DNA from: Methylumidiphilus sp963753955
Lineage (GTDB): Bacteria > Pseudomonadota > Gammaproteobacteria > Methylococcales > Methylococcaceae
Assembly (NCBI GenBank): GCA_963753955.1
Contig: CAVWEM010000015.1
Span: 62,001-126,000, forward strand
DNA: 64,000 nt
Direction: 5' to 3'
The notes under the pieces were generated by a model that was not told the origin of the DNA, searched no databases, and was given only the letters and a program-made list of their open reading frames with translations. The position numbers were made by a program, and so were the translations under genes. This document shows positions 50,491-59,363 of the stretch, in pieces. Position 1 is the stretch's first letter. Every line of letters begins with the position of its first letter.

Positions 50491-52415
50491 TAAGGTGCGA
50501 CCGGTGTCGCGCCGGGTTGGAGGTTGGGCGCGATGCCACGCGGCTGCAGGGCGTTGCCTTCAAACTGTGCGCAGTGGAGTTGCCTTTGCACCCGGTTGCC
50601 TGGGCGCAAGGTCAACACGCCGCTGGCGCCGTTGAAACGGCTTAGGGTGCTGGTTTTAAGCTGGTTCAATTCCGGCATCAACTGGTAAGAGTCGATGCCC
50701 ATGGGCAGCAGGCGCAGATAAAGCTCGGGTGTTTGCCGTGCCGCCGTTTGCAAGGCTTGGCGAGACAGGGTGCCGCTGTTGCCAGTGTCCAACAGCCAAG
50801 GGCTGTCGCAAAATGTCACGCCGGTCAGATCCTGGTTCTGCGGCGAGTCCGGCTGGCCATTGAAGATGAGGGAAGTGGCGTAGATGGGTATATGGCCGGC
50901 CGGTTGGTTTTGGATGTGTGGATTGAGCAGGCGTCCGTCGCGGGAATCGGCGATGAGGAAGATGAACCCTGGGCTGGACGGAGCCTGGGAAACCTCCCCT
51001 TCGGCCACGTTCGCCAGCAATTGCCGGGCGGTGGTGGAATAGTCTGCCGCGCCGGGTTGGTAGGTCTTGATGTTGGCGATCTTGCCTCCCAAGGATTTCC
51101 AGTAATTGCTAAAATGATTGATCATGCGTTGCCCGAAGGCGGAGGCGGGAGCCAGCAACAGGGCATCCTGGCGGCCATCGAACCAAGCCAGGCTGGCGAC
51201 TTGCTCGACTTCTTGTTCGGGCGTCAGGGCGAACTGGTAGATTCCCTCGCGGCTGAATTCGGGAATTTGGTTCAGCGCCAACACAGGGACGGGCAGTTCA
51301 CCGACCCGGCCCAGCGCGGCCACCTCTTCCTTGGTCAACGGGCCGATGACAAATTTCGCGCCTTCGCCGGCCAACTTTTGGTAAATCGCAGGAATGTCAC
51401 CGCCTTGCGTGTCGGCAAAGCGCAGTTCAGGTTTGCCCGGATTGGTGTCCGCGCCCCAAGCCGCCGACAGGCCGGTGCGGACTGCCTGGGCCGCAACCGC
51501 ATAGGAGCCGGACAAGGGCAGCATGACGCCGATGAATCCGCTGCTTGCGGGCTGTGCCGCCTGGGCGGGTGGGACTTCTGCCGCAGTCGGCGCGGCCAGG
51601 GCGGGTTGCATGGGCGGAGCAGGCACGGGTGGCGGCTCGGCCGGTTTCACCGGGGTGATTTCCACGGTCTGAGGCTTTTTGCCCAGGAAGCTTTCCACGA
51701 ACGGGCCGTTGGCAGGATGTCCCGGATGGCTGCCGCGCCAGGCTTGCAGAGCCTGCGGCCGGTTGGCCTCCGGGCCGCGCAAGGCGATGACCAAAGCCAT
51801 CCACCCACCCAAGGTGCCTTGGGTTTTGGATTGCTGATCGGCCAAAACCGGGTAGGGCAGGCGGTTGAGCGCATCGTAAATGGCTTCGTTGTTTTTCTGG
51901 AGGGCTTCGGAGTTGTCGATCATCTGCCCGTAGTAGACCCTTTCGCGGGCACATTCCAGCATATTGCCCAACTGGTTGTAGGCGGAGGCCCGCAATATGT
52001 GATAATTCGCCAGCAATGCCGAGGTCAGCCTCTGCTCATTGATGCCGTCCAGCCGGGCCATGGCTTCACGCGCCTTGCCCTGGTTCAGGTCGAGGCGGGA
52101 GCGGAGCAGGGCATAACGCTGTTGGTCGCCTTCCTCCAACTCCCTAACATTGATCACGCCCAGCAAGGTGCGTGCTCCAGGGTCGTTGCCCGCCCGCAAT
52201 TCGGCGTCTGCGGCCAGCAGGCGGTAATAGTCCGCGTCGTCGGACTGGTCGGCGAGGCGCTGGTAAACCTGCGACGCGCCGGAGAAGTCGCCGTTGCGGA
52301 AACGGTCGGTCGCTTCGGATACGAGCGGGGCATCGCGGTGCTTCGCCGAGGGGCCCGCGCAGCCGGCCAAGGTCAGGGCGATGAGGAGGGGCAAAAGGCG
52401 CTTGGCAATGGGCAT
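50490..52415 (-). CDS. lpoA: LpoA, outer-membrane lipoprotein activator of PBP1a
   Basis: The 641 aa protein has a lipoprotein signal with lipobox LAGC (lipidated Cys19). An N-terminal helical TPR-like domain is followed by a Pro/Ala-rich linker (about 270-295) and a C-terminal domain with the periplasmic-binding-protein fold (IGVMLPLSGSYAVAAQAVRT, then FVIGPLTKEEVAALGRVGEL). LpoA reaches through the periplasm to stimulate peptidoglycan synthase PBP1a. It is divergent from rsmI, the standard arrangement. Confidence 0.92.
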   Translation of the reverse strand: MPIAKRLLPLLIALTLAGCAGPSAKHRDAPLVSEATDRFRNGDFSGASQVYQRLADQSDDADYYRLLAADAELRAGNDPGARTLLGVINVRELEEGDQQRYALLRSRLDLNQGKAREAMARLDGINEQRLTSALLANYHILRASAYNQLGNMLECARERVYYGQMIDNSEALQKNNEAIYDALNRLPYPVLADQQSKTQGTLGGWMALVIALRGPEANRPQALQAWRGSHPGHPANGPFVESFLGKKPQTVEITPVKPAEPPPVPAPPMQPALAAPTAAEVPPAQAAQPASSGFIGVMLPLSGSYAVAAQAVRTGLSAAWGADTNPGKPELRFADTQGGDIPAIYQKLAGEGAKFVIGPLTKEEVAALGRVGELPVPVLALNQIPEFSREGIYQFALTPEQEVEQVASLAWFDGRQDALLLAPASAFGQRMINHFSNYWKSLGGKIANIKTYQPGAADYSTTARQLLANVAEGEVSQAPSSPGFIFLIADSRDGRLLNPHIQNQPAGHIPIYATSLIFNGQPDSPQNQDLTGVTFCDSPWLLDTGNSGTLSRQALQTAARQTPELYLRLLPMGIDSYQLMPELNQLKTSTLSRFNGASGVLTLRPGNRVQRQLHCAQFEGNALQPRGIAPNLQPGATPVAP

Positions 52416-52456
52416 GGGAATAAATTCTTGGTCAAATCTGAGAGGGTGAAGAGATC

Positions 52457-53317
52457 GTGCCGGACAATCCTAAGGGCATACTATACCTAGTGGCGACTCC
52501 CATCGGCAATCTGGCTGATTTCAGCTTCCGCGCCGTGGCGGTCTTGCAAAGGGTCGATTTCATCGCCTGCGAGGACACCCGCCACAGTCGGCCCCTGTTG
52601 GAGCGCTATGGCATCGCCAAACCATTGGTGGCCCTGCACGAACACAACGAGGACACCGCTTCAGCTAGGTTGTTGGAACGGGTCGCACAGGGCGAATCCA
52701 TGGCGATGGTTTCCGACGCAGGAACGCCGCTGATCAACGACCCTGGCTTTCCCTTGGTGCGGCTGGCGGTTGAGCGCGGCTTGCAGGTCGTCCCGGTGCC
52801 TGGGGCTTGCGCTTTGGTCGCGGCGCTGTCCGCCAGCGGGCTTGCCAGTGACCGCTTCGCCTTCGAAGGGTTTCCGCCGCGCACGGCGTCGGCTCGCCGC
52901 GTCCACTTGGAAAGCTTGGCCGATGATGCCAGGACGCTTATTTTCTACGAGTCCAGCCATCGGGTGTTGGAATTCGTCAGGGATATTGTCCGGGTTTTCC
53001 CTGCGGATCGGCGTATCGTCATCGCACGTGAATTGACCAAATTGCACGAAACCATCGTCCGCTGCACGGTCGCGGAAGCGTCCGCGCTGATTGAAGGCGA
53101 TCCTTACATGGAAAAAGGCGAATTCGTCGTGTTGCTGCAAGGCGCTTCGATCCCTCAAGCAGGGCAAGAACTGACTGTGGAGCAGGCACGGATACTCAAG
53201 TTGCTGTTGGATGAGTGTTCGGTGAAGACCGCCTCCGCGCTGACGGCGAAAATCACCGGGGCGAAAAAGGATCTGGCTTATCGGGCTGCGTTGAGCTTGG
53301 CCGGGAAAAATCCCTAG
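52457..53317 (+). CDS. rsmI: RsmI, 16S rRNA (cytidine-1402 2'-O)-methyltransferase
   Basis: A GTG start at 52457 gives 286 aa. Motifs are GILYLVATPIGNLADFSFRA, IACEDTRHSRPLLERYGI, MVSDAGTPLINDPGFPLV and the PAALSASGL-like region LVAALSASGLASDRFAFEGF. It methylates C1402 in the ribosomal decoding centre together with RsmH. It lies head-to-head with lpoA, 41 bases apart, as in other Gammaproteobacteria. Confidence 0.95.
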   Translation: MPDNPKGILYLVATPIGNLADFSFRAVAVLQRVDFIACEDTRHSRPLLERYGIAKPLVALHEHNEDTASARLLERVAQGESMAMVSDAGTPLINDPGFPLVRLAVERGLQVVPVPGACALVAALSASGLASDRFAFEGFPPRTASARRVHLESLADDARTLIFYESSHRVLEFVRDIVRVFPADRRIVIARELTKLHETIVRCTVAEASALIEGDPYMEKGEFVVLLQGASIPQAGQELTVEQARILKLLLDECSVKTASALTAKITGAKKDLAYRAALSLAGKNP

Positions 53318-53421
53318 GATTGTCCCCCCATGGGGAGCCGGGGTCTCGTCTGCACAACACGGGAAGCCGACGAGACATCGGCGCTCCAATGGGGCTGTGA
53401 GTGCCTTGATGGATGATGGCC

Positions 53422-53874
53422 TTAATTGCCCCGGCTGGTGCGTTCGGAATTGCGTATCGGTGCTGTGTTCTGTTGCGCGGCGGCGGGTCTTTTCGGCGCA
53501 TCTTCCGCTGCTTCCTTGCTTAACATGTCGTCCCATGACGTGAATTGCTTGAACTTGGGGTCTCCAGCGGCTATCTTCACGGCGACTTCTTTGCGGGCCA
53601 AATCCACCACCTCGTCGGTCGACTTGCCGCTGACCATGTCGGCAAAGGCGTTTCCTTCCTCCGCTGACTTGAATTCTTTGAGCAAGCCAAAGGCGACATC
53701 GAATGAATGCCGCTCAAAGGTGGGCAGATTGCGCCGCACTTGCATCGCAGATTTCAGCACTTGCTCGTTGGTGGAACCGTGGATCTGGTTGCCGTTTTGC
53801 ATGTGGATCAACACGGGGGAAAAGTAAACCAAAGCTAGGACGACCATGAGGCCAATCGCGATCTTAACGAACAT
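53422..53874 (-). CDS. Uncharacterised membrane-anchored protein
   Basis: The 150 aa protein has one N-terminal hydrophobic helix (MFVKIAIGLMVVLALVYFSP) and a soluble remainder, HSFDVAFGLLKEFKSAEEGN then DMVSGKSTDEVVDLARKEVA. The C-terminal 30 residues are low-complexity. I do not recognise a named family. It is convergent with rsmI and divergent from the next lipoprotein gene. It is likely periplasmic and anchored by its uncleaved signal. Confidence 0.65.
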   Translation of the reverse strand: MFVKIAIGLMVVLALVYFSPVLIHMQNGNQIHGSTNEQVLKSAMQVRRNLPTFERHSFDVAFGLLKEFKSAEEGNAFADMVSGKSTDEVVDLARKEVAVKIAAGDPKFKQFTSWDDMLSKEAAEDAPKRPAAAQQNTAPIRNSERTSRGN

Positions 53875-54012
53875 TTGCCGATCTCCAATCAGTTTGAGTT
53901 TGGGGCATTATATAATTTGGTGGGGGAAAAGTAGCAACGGCTTCGACTCCCCGGAAGGCGGAAGGTTCTCCTTGGCTGTTTTTTTTCGATTGCATTTGGC
54001 GTGTGTCCTGAC

Positions 54013-54405
54013 ATGAAAACCTACTTATCCGCATTGGCCCTGTTGGCTACCCTGCTGGCGGCCTGCACCAGTGGCCCGATCTATCTATCAAAAATAGAAG
54101 ATATTCTCAGCCTCTATGGGACGGCAATCCGCTGGGGCGATTTCGAGAAGGCGCAAACGTTCCAAGCGCCTGCGAAGAGAACCCATCTGGACTTGGACTG
54201 GCTTAAAAACATCCACGTCGCTAGCTATGACATCATTAACCAGAAGGAATCGCAAGGCGGACACATTCACGAGGTGACGGTCAAAATACGTTATTTCATC
54301 GAATCCGAAGGTGTCGAGAAAACCCTCACCGACAAGCAGCTTTGGCGTTATGACGAAGACAGTGAAAAATTGACGCTGGAAAGCGACCTGCCCGCCTTCC
54401 GTTAG
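54013..54405 (+). CDS. Uncharacterised lipoprotein
   Basis: From ATG 54013 (MKTYLSALALLATLLAACTS) the protein is 130 aa with lipobox LAAC (Cys18). The mature part has YGTAIRWGDFEKAQTFQAPA, VASYDIINQKESQGGHIHEV and QLWRYDEDSEKLTLESDLP, an alpha plus beta layout seen in small SnoaL-like or NTF2-like lipoproteins. Function is unknown. It lies just before the rnpB promoter. Confidence 0.7.
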   Translation: MKTYLSALALLATLLAACTSGPIYLSKIEDILSLYGTAIRWGDFEKAQTFQAPAKRTHLDLDWLKNIHVASYDIINQKESQGGHIHEVTVKIRYFIESEGVEKTLTDKQLWRYDEDSEKLTLESDLPAFR

Positions 54406-54408
54406 GGG

Positions 54409-54438
54409 CTGGCAAAGTTTCACCCTAGCCGCTACACT
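54409..54438 (+). promoter_or_regulatory. Probable rnpB promoter
   Basis: A CTGGCA (54409-54414) and a TACACT (54433-54438) are spaced by 18 bases, and the TACACT ends 7 bases before the RNase P RNA 5' end. This is a modest match to a sigma-70 promoter placed where it should be. Confidence 0.5.
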
Positions 54439-54445
54439 AGCCCTC

Positions 54446-54811
54446 GGAGTCGGCCGGACAGTCGCTGTCCGCGTTCCACGCGGAGGGAGGAAAGTCCGGG
54501 CTCCACAGGGCAGGGTGCCAGGTAACGCCTGGGAGGCGCGAGCCTACGGAAAGTGCCACAGAAAATATACCGCCTCGTTTGCCTTCGGGTGGCGGGGTAA
54601 GGGTGAAATGGTGCGGTAAGAGCGCACCGCGCTGTTGGTAACAGCAGTGGCAGGGAAAACCCCACCCGGAGCAAGACCAAATAGGGGAGCATTGGGTTAG
54701 TCCCAGACGCGTGGCCCGCGCGGCTTCCGGGTAGGTTGCTTGAGGTATGCGGCGACGCATGTCCCAGATGAATGGCTGTCCTCGACAGAACCCGGCTTAT
54801 AGGCCGACTCC
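54446..54811 (+). ncRNA. rnpB: RNase P RNA, class A
   Basis: The 366-base stretch begins GGAGTCGGCCGGACAGTCGC and ends AGGCCGACTCC, so the two ends pair as helix P1. Invariant pieces are present in order: the GAGGAAAGTCCGGGCTCC core, the CAGGGTGCCAGGTAACGCCT arm, a GAAAGTGCCACAGAAA region, AGGGTGAAATGGTGCGGTAA and the GCGGCGACGCATGTCCCAGA-type 3' core and CCCGGCTTATAGGCC. It is the catalytic RNA that processes tRNA 5' ends. Open frames on either strand across it are spurious. Confidence 0.97.
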
Positions 54812-54816
54812 ACCCC

Positions 54817-55017
54817 ATGAACACCCAGGAAATCTTCAAACGCCTTAAAATCGGCCTGTCTCTGGTGGTTGGCTTCGCCGTCGGCAAGCTGGCGGTCACT
54901 TGGAGTCCGTCCGATTATTCTGTATTGTTCAGCGTCGGATTCCTCGTCGGCGCCATCGGCACCCAGGGTGTGTTCCGCTTGCTCGACCTTTGGCGGCAAA
55001 AACACCCCCGGCAATGA
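54817..55017 (+). CDS. Small uncharacterised membrane protein
   Basis: From ATG 54817 (MNTQEIFKRLKIGLSLVVGF) this is 66 aa with two hydrophobic segments (about 12-24 and 36-50) and a charged tail (LLDLWRQKHPRQ). It starts 5 bases after rnpB. No family recognised. Coding status rests on the clean membrane topology and placement only. Confidence 0.5.
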   Translation: MNTQEIFKRLKIGLSLVVGFAVGKLAVTWSPSDYSVLFSVGFLVGAIGTQGVFRLLDLWRQKHPRQ

Positions 55018-55045
55018 ACCGCTTGCCCACGGCGTCCGGCAGCGC

Positions 55046-56794
55046 CTATCGGTACATTGGCTCCAGCGTGGGTTGCTTGCGTGGATCCGCATGCTTGCCA
55101 TTGTCTACGGCTTCGACGGCCATCCATAGCCCATTCCCATTCCATTCCTCCTGCCCGTTGCCGTAAAGCTTGCGGTTGATGCGTTCGATTTCTTCGGCCA
55201 AAGAACCCCCTGCCAGCCCTGCGATTTCCGCCAGGGCACCTGTCTGCCGATCAGGCCAGCGTGTGCTGGCCCAGGCCAGCAGCGCCAAGCGTGCGGCAGC
55301 GGGATCGTGCTTGGCGCAGGCTTCCCGCAAAGCCTTGCGGGCCAGCCGCCTGTCCGGGGCTTGGCCTGCTTGGGGCTGGACGGATGCGGCCGGCGGCGGC
55401 TGGCGGCGGCTATGCCACCAAGCCAAGCCGGTACCCAGCCAACCTAGGCCGAACAACAATGCCAGCCAGAACCAGGGATTTTCGGCGGCAGGGCTGGGCG
55501 GTTTCGCCGGTTCTTGCGGCGTGGACATTGAGAGCGTGGTTTGTGCCGTGGGTTCCGGCGGCGTGGCCTGCTGCTGCGCAGGTTCGGCGGAGGCTTCCAC
55601 TTTCAGCGTCCTCTCGGGAATCCGGGTGGTTTCCATGCGCTCGGTTTTCGTGTTCCACCAAGGGATTTCCACCGCCGGCAGCTTGTATTCCCCCGGCTTG
55701 GCGGGGATCAGCGCGGTCTTTTCCTGGCGTGTGCCAGAGATGCCGGTAGTCGGCAGTTTCTCCTCGTTGAGTGCGGGCTGGTCGGGATACTGCTTGATCG
55801 TCGGGTCGAGACGGAGGTCGGCACCCAATTCCGGCAACAGGCTCACGGTTGCCCCTTCGGCGCGTAGTGTCAAGGTCCGGGTGATGGGCTCGTCGGCCTT
55901 GGCTTGCGGCGGATTTTGCGGCCAGGATTCTTCCAATTTCAAATCGGCGGCAGGCAGCCAGTGCGTTCCGGTGAATTCGGGCGGTTGCGGGCGGACTTTC
56001 AGGTCAACGGCTTCGGATCTTACCCGCATGGCCCGTGTGGAGCGTGAGAAGAATGAGCGCCCGCCGACCTCCACCTGGGCGGTCAATTGCAGCGGGTCGA
56101 TGCGCAACAGGCCACTTTTCTGCGGGAACAGGGCGTACTTGCGCTCGATCACAGCATATTCCCGGCCATTGCGCAGGGTGCTGTAGCGGCGGTCTTCCCC
56201 AAGGCGTTCGACCAGCGCGTCGGTGACGGTGGGTTCGCTTAAATCGGCACCGGCCAGGTTCACCCTCAGCAACACCCTCACAGTGACGATAACCTGCGCC
56301 TGGACGTAAGGGTTTTTAGGGGTCGCTTCCATTTCCAGCATGAGTTCGGCGTCATCCCCGCCGCCGGTCGAGGGCTTGGCGGCACCGGATTCCAGCACGG
56401 TCACGCTGGCAGGCTGGCTGCGGTCATTGCCAAAAGCGATGGGAGGAATCGGGATCGCCCCCGTCCGCTTAGGACTCAGGCTCAGTGTCCATTCCTGGGT
56501 TTTGCTCATTTTTCCGTTGACGATGGAAACCTGGCTGCTTTGGTTGCGGCTGAGGATGTTAAAGTCCTCGGCCAGGGGGCTGAAGTCGGGGTCGTCGTCC
56601 ACGCTTTCCCCGCTGCTGAACACCAGGTTGAAGGTCTCGTCCATGCGCACCGGGTCGCGGTCGGGCGTCACTTTTATGGTGGCGGCGAAGGCCGGGCCGG
56701 CCAGCAAAAGCAGCAGGCATAACAAGGGGATGGCTGAAATCCAGGTCCTACCGTTCCCACGCTCTGCGTGGGAACGATCAAACATTTTTCTCAT
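55046..56794 (-). CDS. BatD-like aerotolerance protein
   Basis: The 582 aa protein has an N-terminal signal segment (ISAIPLLCLLLLLAGPAFA), the BatD 'oxygen tolerance' beta-domain pattern (VRMDETFNLVFSSGESVDDD then MSKTQEWTLSLSPKRTGAIP), a central membrane helix (WFWLALLFGLGWLGTGLAWW) and a C-terminal cytosolic part. BatD works with BatA/B/C at the inner membrane in many proteobacteria; its biochemical role is unresolved. The N-terminal codons (DRSHAERGNG) come from a palindromic repeat. It overlaps the upstream Bat gene by 4 bases. Confidence 0.85.
   Translation of the reverse strand: MRKMFDRSHAERGNGRTWISAIPLLCLLLLLAGPAFAATIKVTPDRDPVRMDETFNLVFSSGESVDDDPDFSPLAEDFNILSRNQSSQVSIVNGKMSKTQEWTLSLSPKRTGAIPIPPIAFGNDRSQPASVTVLESGAAKPSTGGGDDAELMLEMEATPKNPYVQAQVIVTVRVLLRVNLAGADLSEPTVTDALVERLGEDRRYSTLRNGREYAVIERKYALFPQKSGLLRIDPLQLTAQVEVGGRSFFSRSTRAMRVRSEAVDLKVRPQPPEFTGTHWLPAADLKLEESWPQNPPQAKADEPITRTLTLRAEGATVSLLPELGADLRLDPTIKQYPDQPALNEEKLPTTGISGTRQEKTALIPAKPGEYKLPAVEIPWWNTKTERMETTRIPERTLKVEASAEPAQQQATPPEPTAQTTLSMSTPQEPAKPPSPAAENPWFWLALLFGLGWLGTGLAWWHSRRQPPPAASVQPQAGQAPDRRLARKALREACAKHDPAAARLALLAWASTRWPDRQTGALAEIAGLAGGSLAEEIERINRKLYGNGQEEWNGNGLWMAVEAVDNGKHADPRKQPTLEPMYR
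56752..56776. repeat. Palindrome inside the start of the BatD-like gene
   Basis: CGTTCCCACGC (56752-56762) and GCGTGGGAACG (56766-56776) form a perfect 11-bp stem with a 3-base loop. This hairpin sits within the first 20 codons of the BatD-like frame and encodes RSHAERGNG. It resembles repetitive extragenic palindromes, here captured by a gene. Confidence 0.85.
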
Positions 56795-58650
56795 TGTGTC
56801 CCTCTTTGCCGCTGCTGGTATTGGTACTGGAACTTACGCCGCAGCAAACCGCCCGGATCGTCCGGGATGCGCCGCAGCCATTGCTCGTTAGCCTGCTGGT
56901 CTTCGCTCTTGCGATCCTGCGCGTCCGCCTGGACGTTTTTCCCGGCATCGGGTTCGTCGGCCTGGCGGCGGCTGGCCGCTTCCGCGTTTTGCTTGGCTTC
57001 ATCTTGCTGCTGTTCTTTGCCTTGGGCTTGCTGCTGTTCTTTCGCTTGTCCCTCTTGGCCGTCGGCTTGGCCTTTGTCCTGTCTATCCTGCTGGCCGGGC
57101 TGCTCTTGGGGTTGTTCGCCTCCCTTGCCTTGGGATTGTTCGGGCTGCTGTTGCCCGGGTTGCGGGTTTTGCCCGTCCTTCTGTCCGCCTTTGTCCTGTT
57201 TATCCTGCTTGCCCTTGTTGTCCTGCTTATCTTGGTTCTGATCCTTGCCGGATTGGTTCTGGTCTTGTTGTTGCTTCTGTTGATCCTTCATGGCTTTCTC
57301 GACCAGCTCCTTGTTGTGTCGGGCATCCTCATTGTTCGGATCCAGCTTAAGGGCTTGGTCGTAGGCGGCGATGGCTTGCGGATATTGGCCCTGCTTGGTC
57401 AAGGCATTGCCTAGGTTGTATCGGGCGTCGGCGGATGCTTGCCCCTGCAAGGTCTTGGCGGCTTCCTCGTATTGTCCGGCCTTGTATTGGGCGGCGGCTT
57501 TCCAGGCGGGGTCGTCAAAGGATTCCGCCGCCTTGGCGTGGTCGCCGGCCTGGAATGCTCGGCTGGCCCGCTGGTCGTGGGTTTGCCAGAGATCCTGCCA
57601 TCCCAGCGCCTGGGCCGGTTTTGGCAAGGGTAGGAGCAGCAGGAACAAAACCGCCAAAAAACCACGCCGAAATGCCAAGGCGGCGATGGGCAACAGCGGC
57701 AACAGCAGCCAGGGGCCGCGCTCTTCCCATTGCTGAATCGTCACGCCGTTTTTCGCCGCGCTTTCCTCGCCGCCTTGGACTTGTTGGCCGAAAAAGCCCA
57801 GCAGGGCCGAAAGATCGGAATTATCCGTGCTGAGTTTCCGGTAAAGCCCGCCGCCTTCCTCCGCCAACTGCCGCAAGGCCGGGGCGGCGAGCTTGGAAAT
57901 GATGATGTTGCCCCGGGTGTCTTGCAAAAAGCCACCTTCCGGCAACGGCACTGGCGCACCCTCCTCGCCGCCCGCGCCCAACACCGAAACCCGATAGCCT
58001 TGCGATCGCAATGCCTTGGCGGCCTCCGCGCCCTTGCCGAGGCTGCCGCCGTTGGTGATCAGCAGCACATCGCCTCGTGTCAGCCCGGCTTGCTTGAGCA
58101 AACGTCCGGCCAAATCCAAAGCCTGCTCGACACGGCTGCCTTGGGCGGGCATCAGGTCGGAGGTCAAGGCGGACAACTGTGAGGTGATCGTGCCGGTGTC
58201 ATCGGTCAGCGGCGTCACCGTGAAGGCGTCGCCGGAATAGACCAGCAAGGCGGTCAGTCCGTCCTTGCGCTGCTTCAAAATGTCGGCAATCTTGAAACGC
58301 GCCCTCTCCAGGCGGCTGGGCTTGAGATCCGCCGCCTCCATGATGCGCGACAGATCCAAGGCGATCACCAATGCCGCGTCATTGCGGAAGGCCGGGGCGG
58401 GCAGACGCTCCCACACTGGCCCGGCCAAGGCCAGGATTGCCAACATGCCGCCCAAGCTGAATAGCAGCGAAGCCCGCCAAGCCGGTTTGCCCCCGCCGTC
58501 GTGGACGAGGATGTAAGGCAATAAAGCGGGGTCGCAGATGCGCCGCCAATCGCCGCCCTCGCGGCCCCGCCGGTAAAGCCGCCGGCTTAACAGCGCGAGA
58601 GGGATCAAGGCGAGAAGCCAGAGGGGTCTTAGGAAATGGAATTCGGACAT
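56791..58650 (-). CDS. BatB/BatC-like fusion: VWA domain plus TPR and Gln-rich tail
   Basis: The 619 aa protein starts MSEFHFLRPLWLLALIPLAL. It has membrane helices near the N-terminus and at about 310-340, flanking a von Willebrand A domain (ALVIALDLSRIMEAADL onward). It is followed by TPR-type repeats (ARYNLGNALTKQGQYPQAIA, YDQALKLDP) and a long Gln/Lys/Asp/Gly-rich tail (about 450-580). The MIDAS motif reads DLSRI instead of DxSxS, so metal binding may be impaired. BatB and BatC are usually separate in some genomes and fused in others. Its upstream operon partners are missing, cut by an IS30 remnant. Confidence 0.82.
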   Translation of the reverse strand: MSEFHFLRPLWLLALIPLALLSRRLYRRGREGGDWRRICDPALLPYILVHDGGGKPAWRASLLFSLGGMLAILALAGPVWERLPAPAFRNDAALVIALDLSRIMEAADLKPSRLERARFKIADILKQRKDGLTALLVYSGDAFTVTPLTDDTGTITSQLSALTSDLMPAQGSRVEQALDLAGRLLKQAGLTRGDVLLITNGGSLGKGAEAAKALRSQGYRVSVLGAGGEEGAPVPLPEGGFLQDTRGNIIISKLAAPALRQLAEEGGGLYRKLSTDNSDLSALLGFFGQQVQGGEESAAKNGVTIQQWEERGPWLLLPLLPIAALAFRRGFLAVLFLLLLPLPKPAQALGWQDLWQTHDQRASRAFQAGDHAKAAESFDDPAWKAAAQYKAGQYEEAAKTLQGQASADARYNLGNALTKQGQYPQAIAAYDQALKLDPNNEDARHNKELVEKAMKDQQKQQQDQNQSGKDQNQDKQDNKGKQDKQDKGGQKDGQNPQPGQQQPEQSQGKGGEQPQEQPGQQDRQDKGQADGQEGQAKEQQQAQGKEQQQDEAKQNAEAASRRQADEPDAGKNVQADAQDRKSEDQQANEQWLRRIPDDPGGLLRRKFQYQYQQRQRGTQ

Positions 58651-58719
58651 GGGTTCAATCTTGGCAAAAATTGCCGGCCAAGTCCATGGAAAAACATTGT
58701 CGCCAGAACTTCACGAACT

Positions 58720-58928
58720 TCACGCGCCAGGCTTGGCCTCCTGGCGGGCCTCCGCCTTGCCCTGCGCCTGCTTCGGCGAATAGCTCCGCCCGCGTCGCGC
58801 CGCAACTCCCGGCTCACCGTGGACTTGTGGCATCCCGCCGCCCCGGCAATCCGCGTCTCGCTATGGCCTGCTTTCTTGAGCGCGGAAATCTGGTATCGTT
58901 CTTCCAAGGTTAATTACGCATATGTCAT
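58720..58928 (-). pseudogene. IS30-family transposase remnant
   Basis: The minus strand from ATG 58928 reads MTYA, then a TAA stop at codon 5 and LTLEERYQISALKKAGHSET with KSTVSRELRRD, the N-terminal HTH of IS30 transposases. After RRD the frame slips and GRSYSPKQAQGKAEARQEAK appears in the next frame until a stop at 58720. The rest of the transposase is gone. It lies immediately upstream of the BatB/C-like gene, where other Bat genes would be expected. Confidence 0.8.
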
Positions 58929-59226
58929 TTCGACTCTCTTCAACTTGGCGGTTAAACAGCGTCTAAGCATACCGCAATTGACCCCCTCTAACCGAACTGT
59001 CCGTGTTGCACTGGCCAGTTGAATCCGCCCTATCCCTACAGGCCGAGCCTACCTCTCAACTGTAGCTCAAACAGCCCGAACCCATCAAACCGACCGCATT
59101 GAATCCCATGCGTCGGCCATCGACAGACAGCCGGACGGTGCGGCCAAGCCTCGAAGCCCTGGTCGTCATCGCCGGAAGTGGCGGCGCGGGCCTTTGCCCC
59201 GGACGATTCCGTCCAGCACCATCAAG

Positions 59227-59252
59227 ACCGCCCGCCGTGGCGGTTTTTTTTT
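59227..59252 (+). terminator. Intrinsic terminator without an evident gene
   Basis: ACCGCC (59227-59232) pairs with GGCGGT (59239-59244) and a run of nine T follows. It is a strong plus-strand terminator, but no intact plus-strand gene ends before it, which fits deletion of the upstream gene. Confidence 0.8.
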
Positions 59253-59321
59253 CGTGCAGCGACGGGCGCAAAAGTGGCCCCGGATTTTGAAAATGCGTAG
59301 CACTGGCGTGGCACCAAGAAA

Positions 59322-59353
59322 AAAGGCTTACCCGGAAAACCGTGTAAGCCTTT
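59322..59353 (-). terminator. Terminator of the truncated tRNA gene
   Basis: AAAGGCTTAC (59322-59331) pairs with GTAAGCCTTT (59344-59353), with A and T runs outside both arms, so it can act in both directions. On the minus strand it lies 10 bases after the tRNA CCA end. Confidence 0.85.
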
Positions 59354-59363
59354 GTTTTTTTTA

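Larger units (their letters stand above)
58929..59363. other. Gene-poor scar between the IS30 and tRNA remnants
   Basis: No convincing coding sequence is present. The left part is likely the IS30 outer end. The right part has two intrinsic terminators (59227-59252 on plus; 59322-59353). I do not recognise the 220 bases before the first terminator; they may be the 3' end of a lost gene or RNA. Confidence 0.5.

Noticed and set aside
50733..52490. 585-codon plus-strand frame opposite lpoA
   Set aside because: Antisense shadow of lpoA; the minus strand has a lipobox and LpoA domains.
54432..55101. Long open frames on the minus strand across the rnpB region
   Set aside because: They lie over RNase P RNA, whose conserved core and P1 pairing are unmistakable; the translations have no family features.
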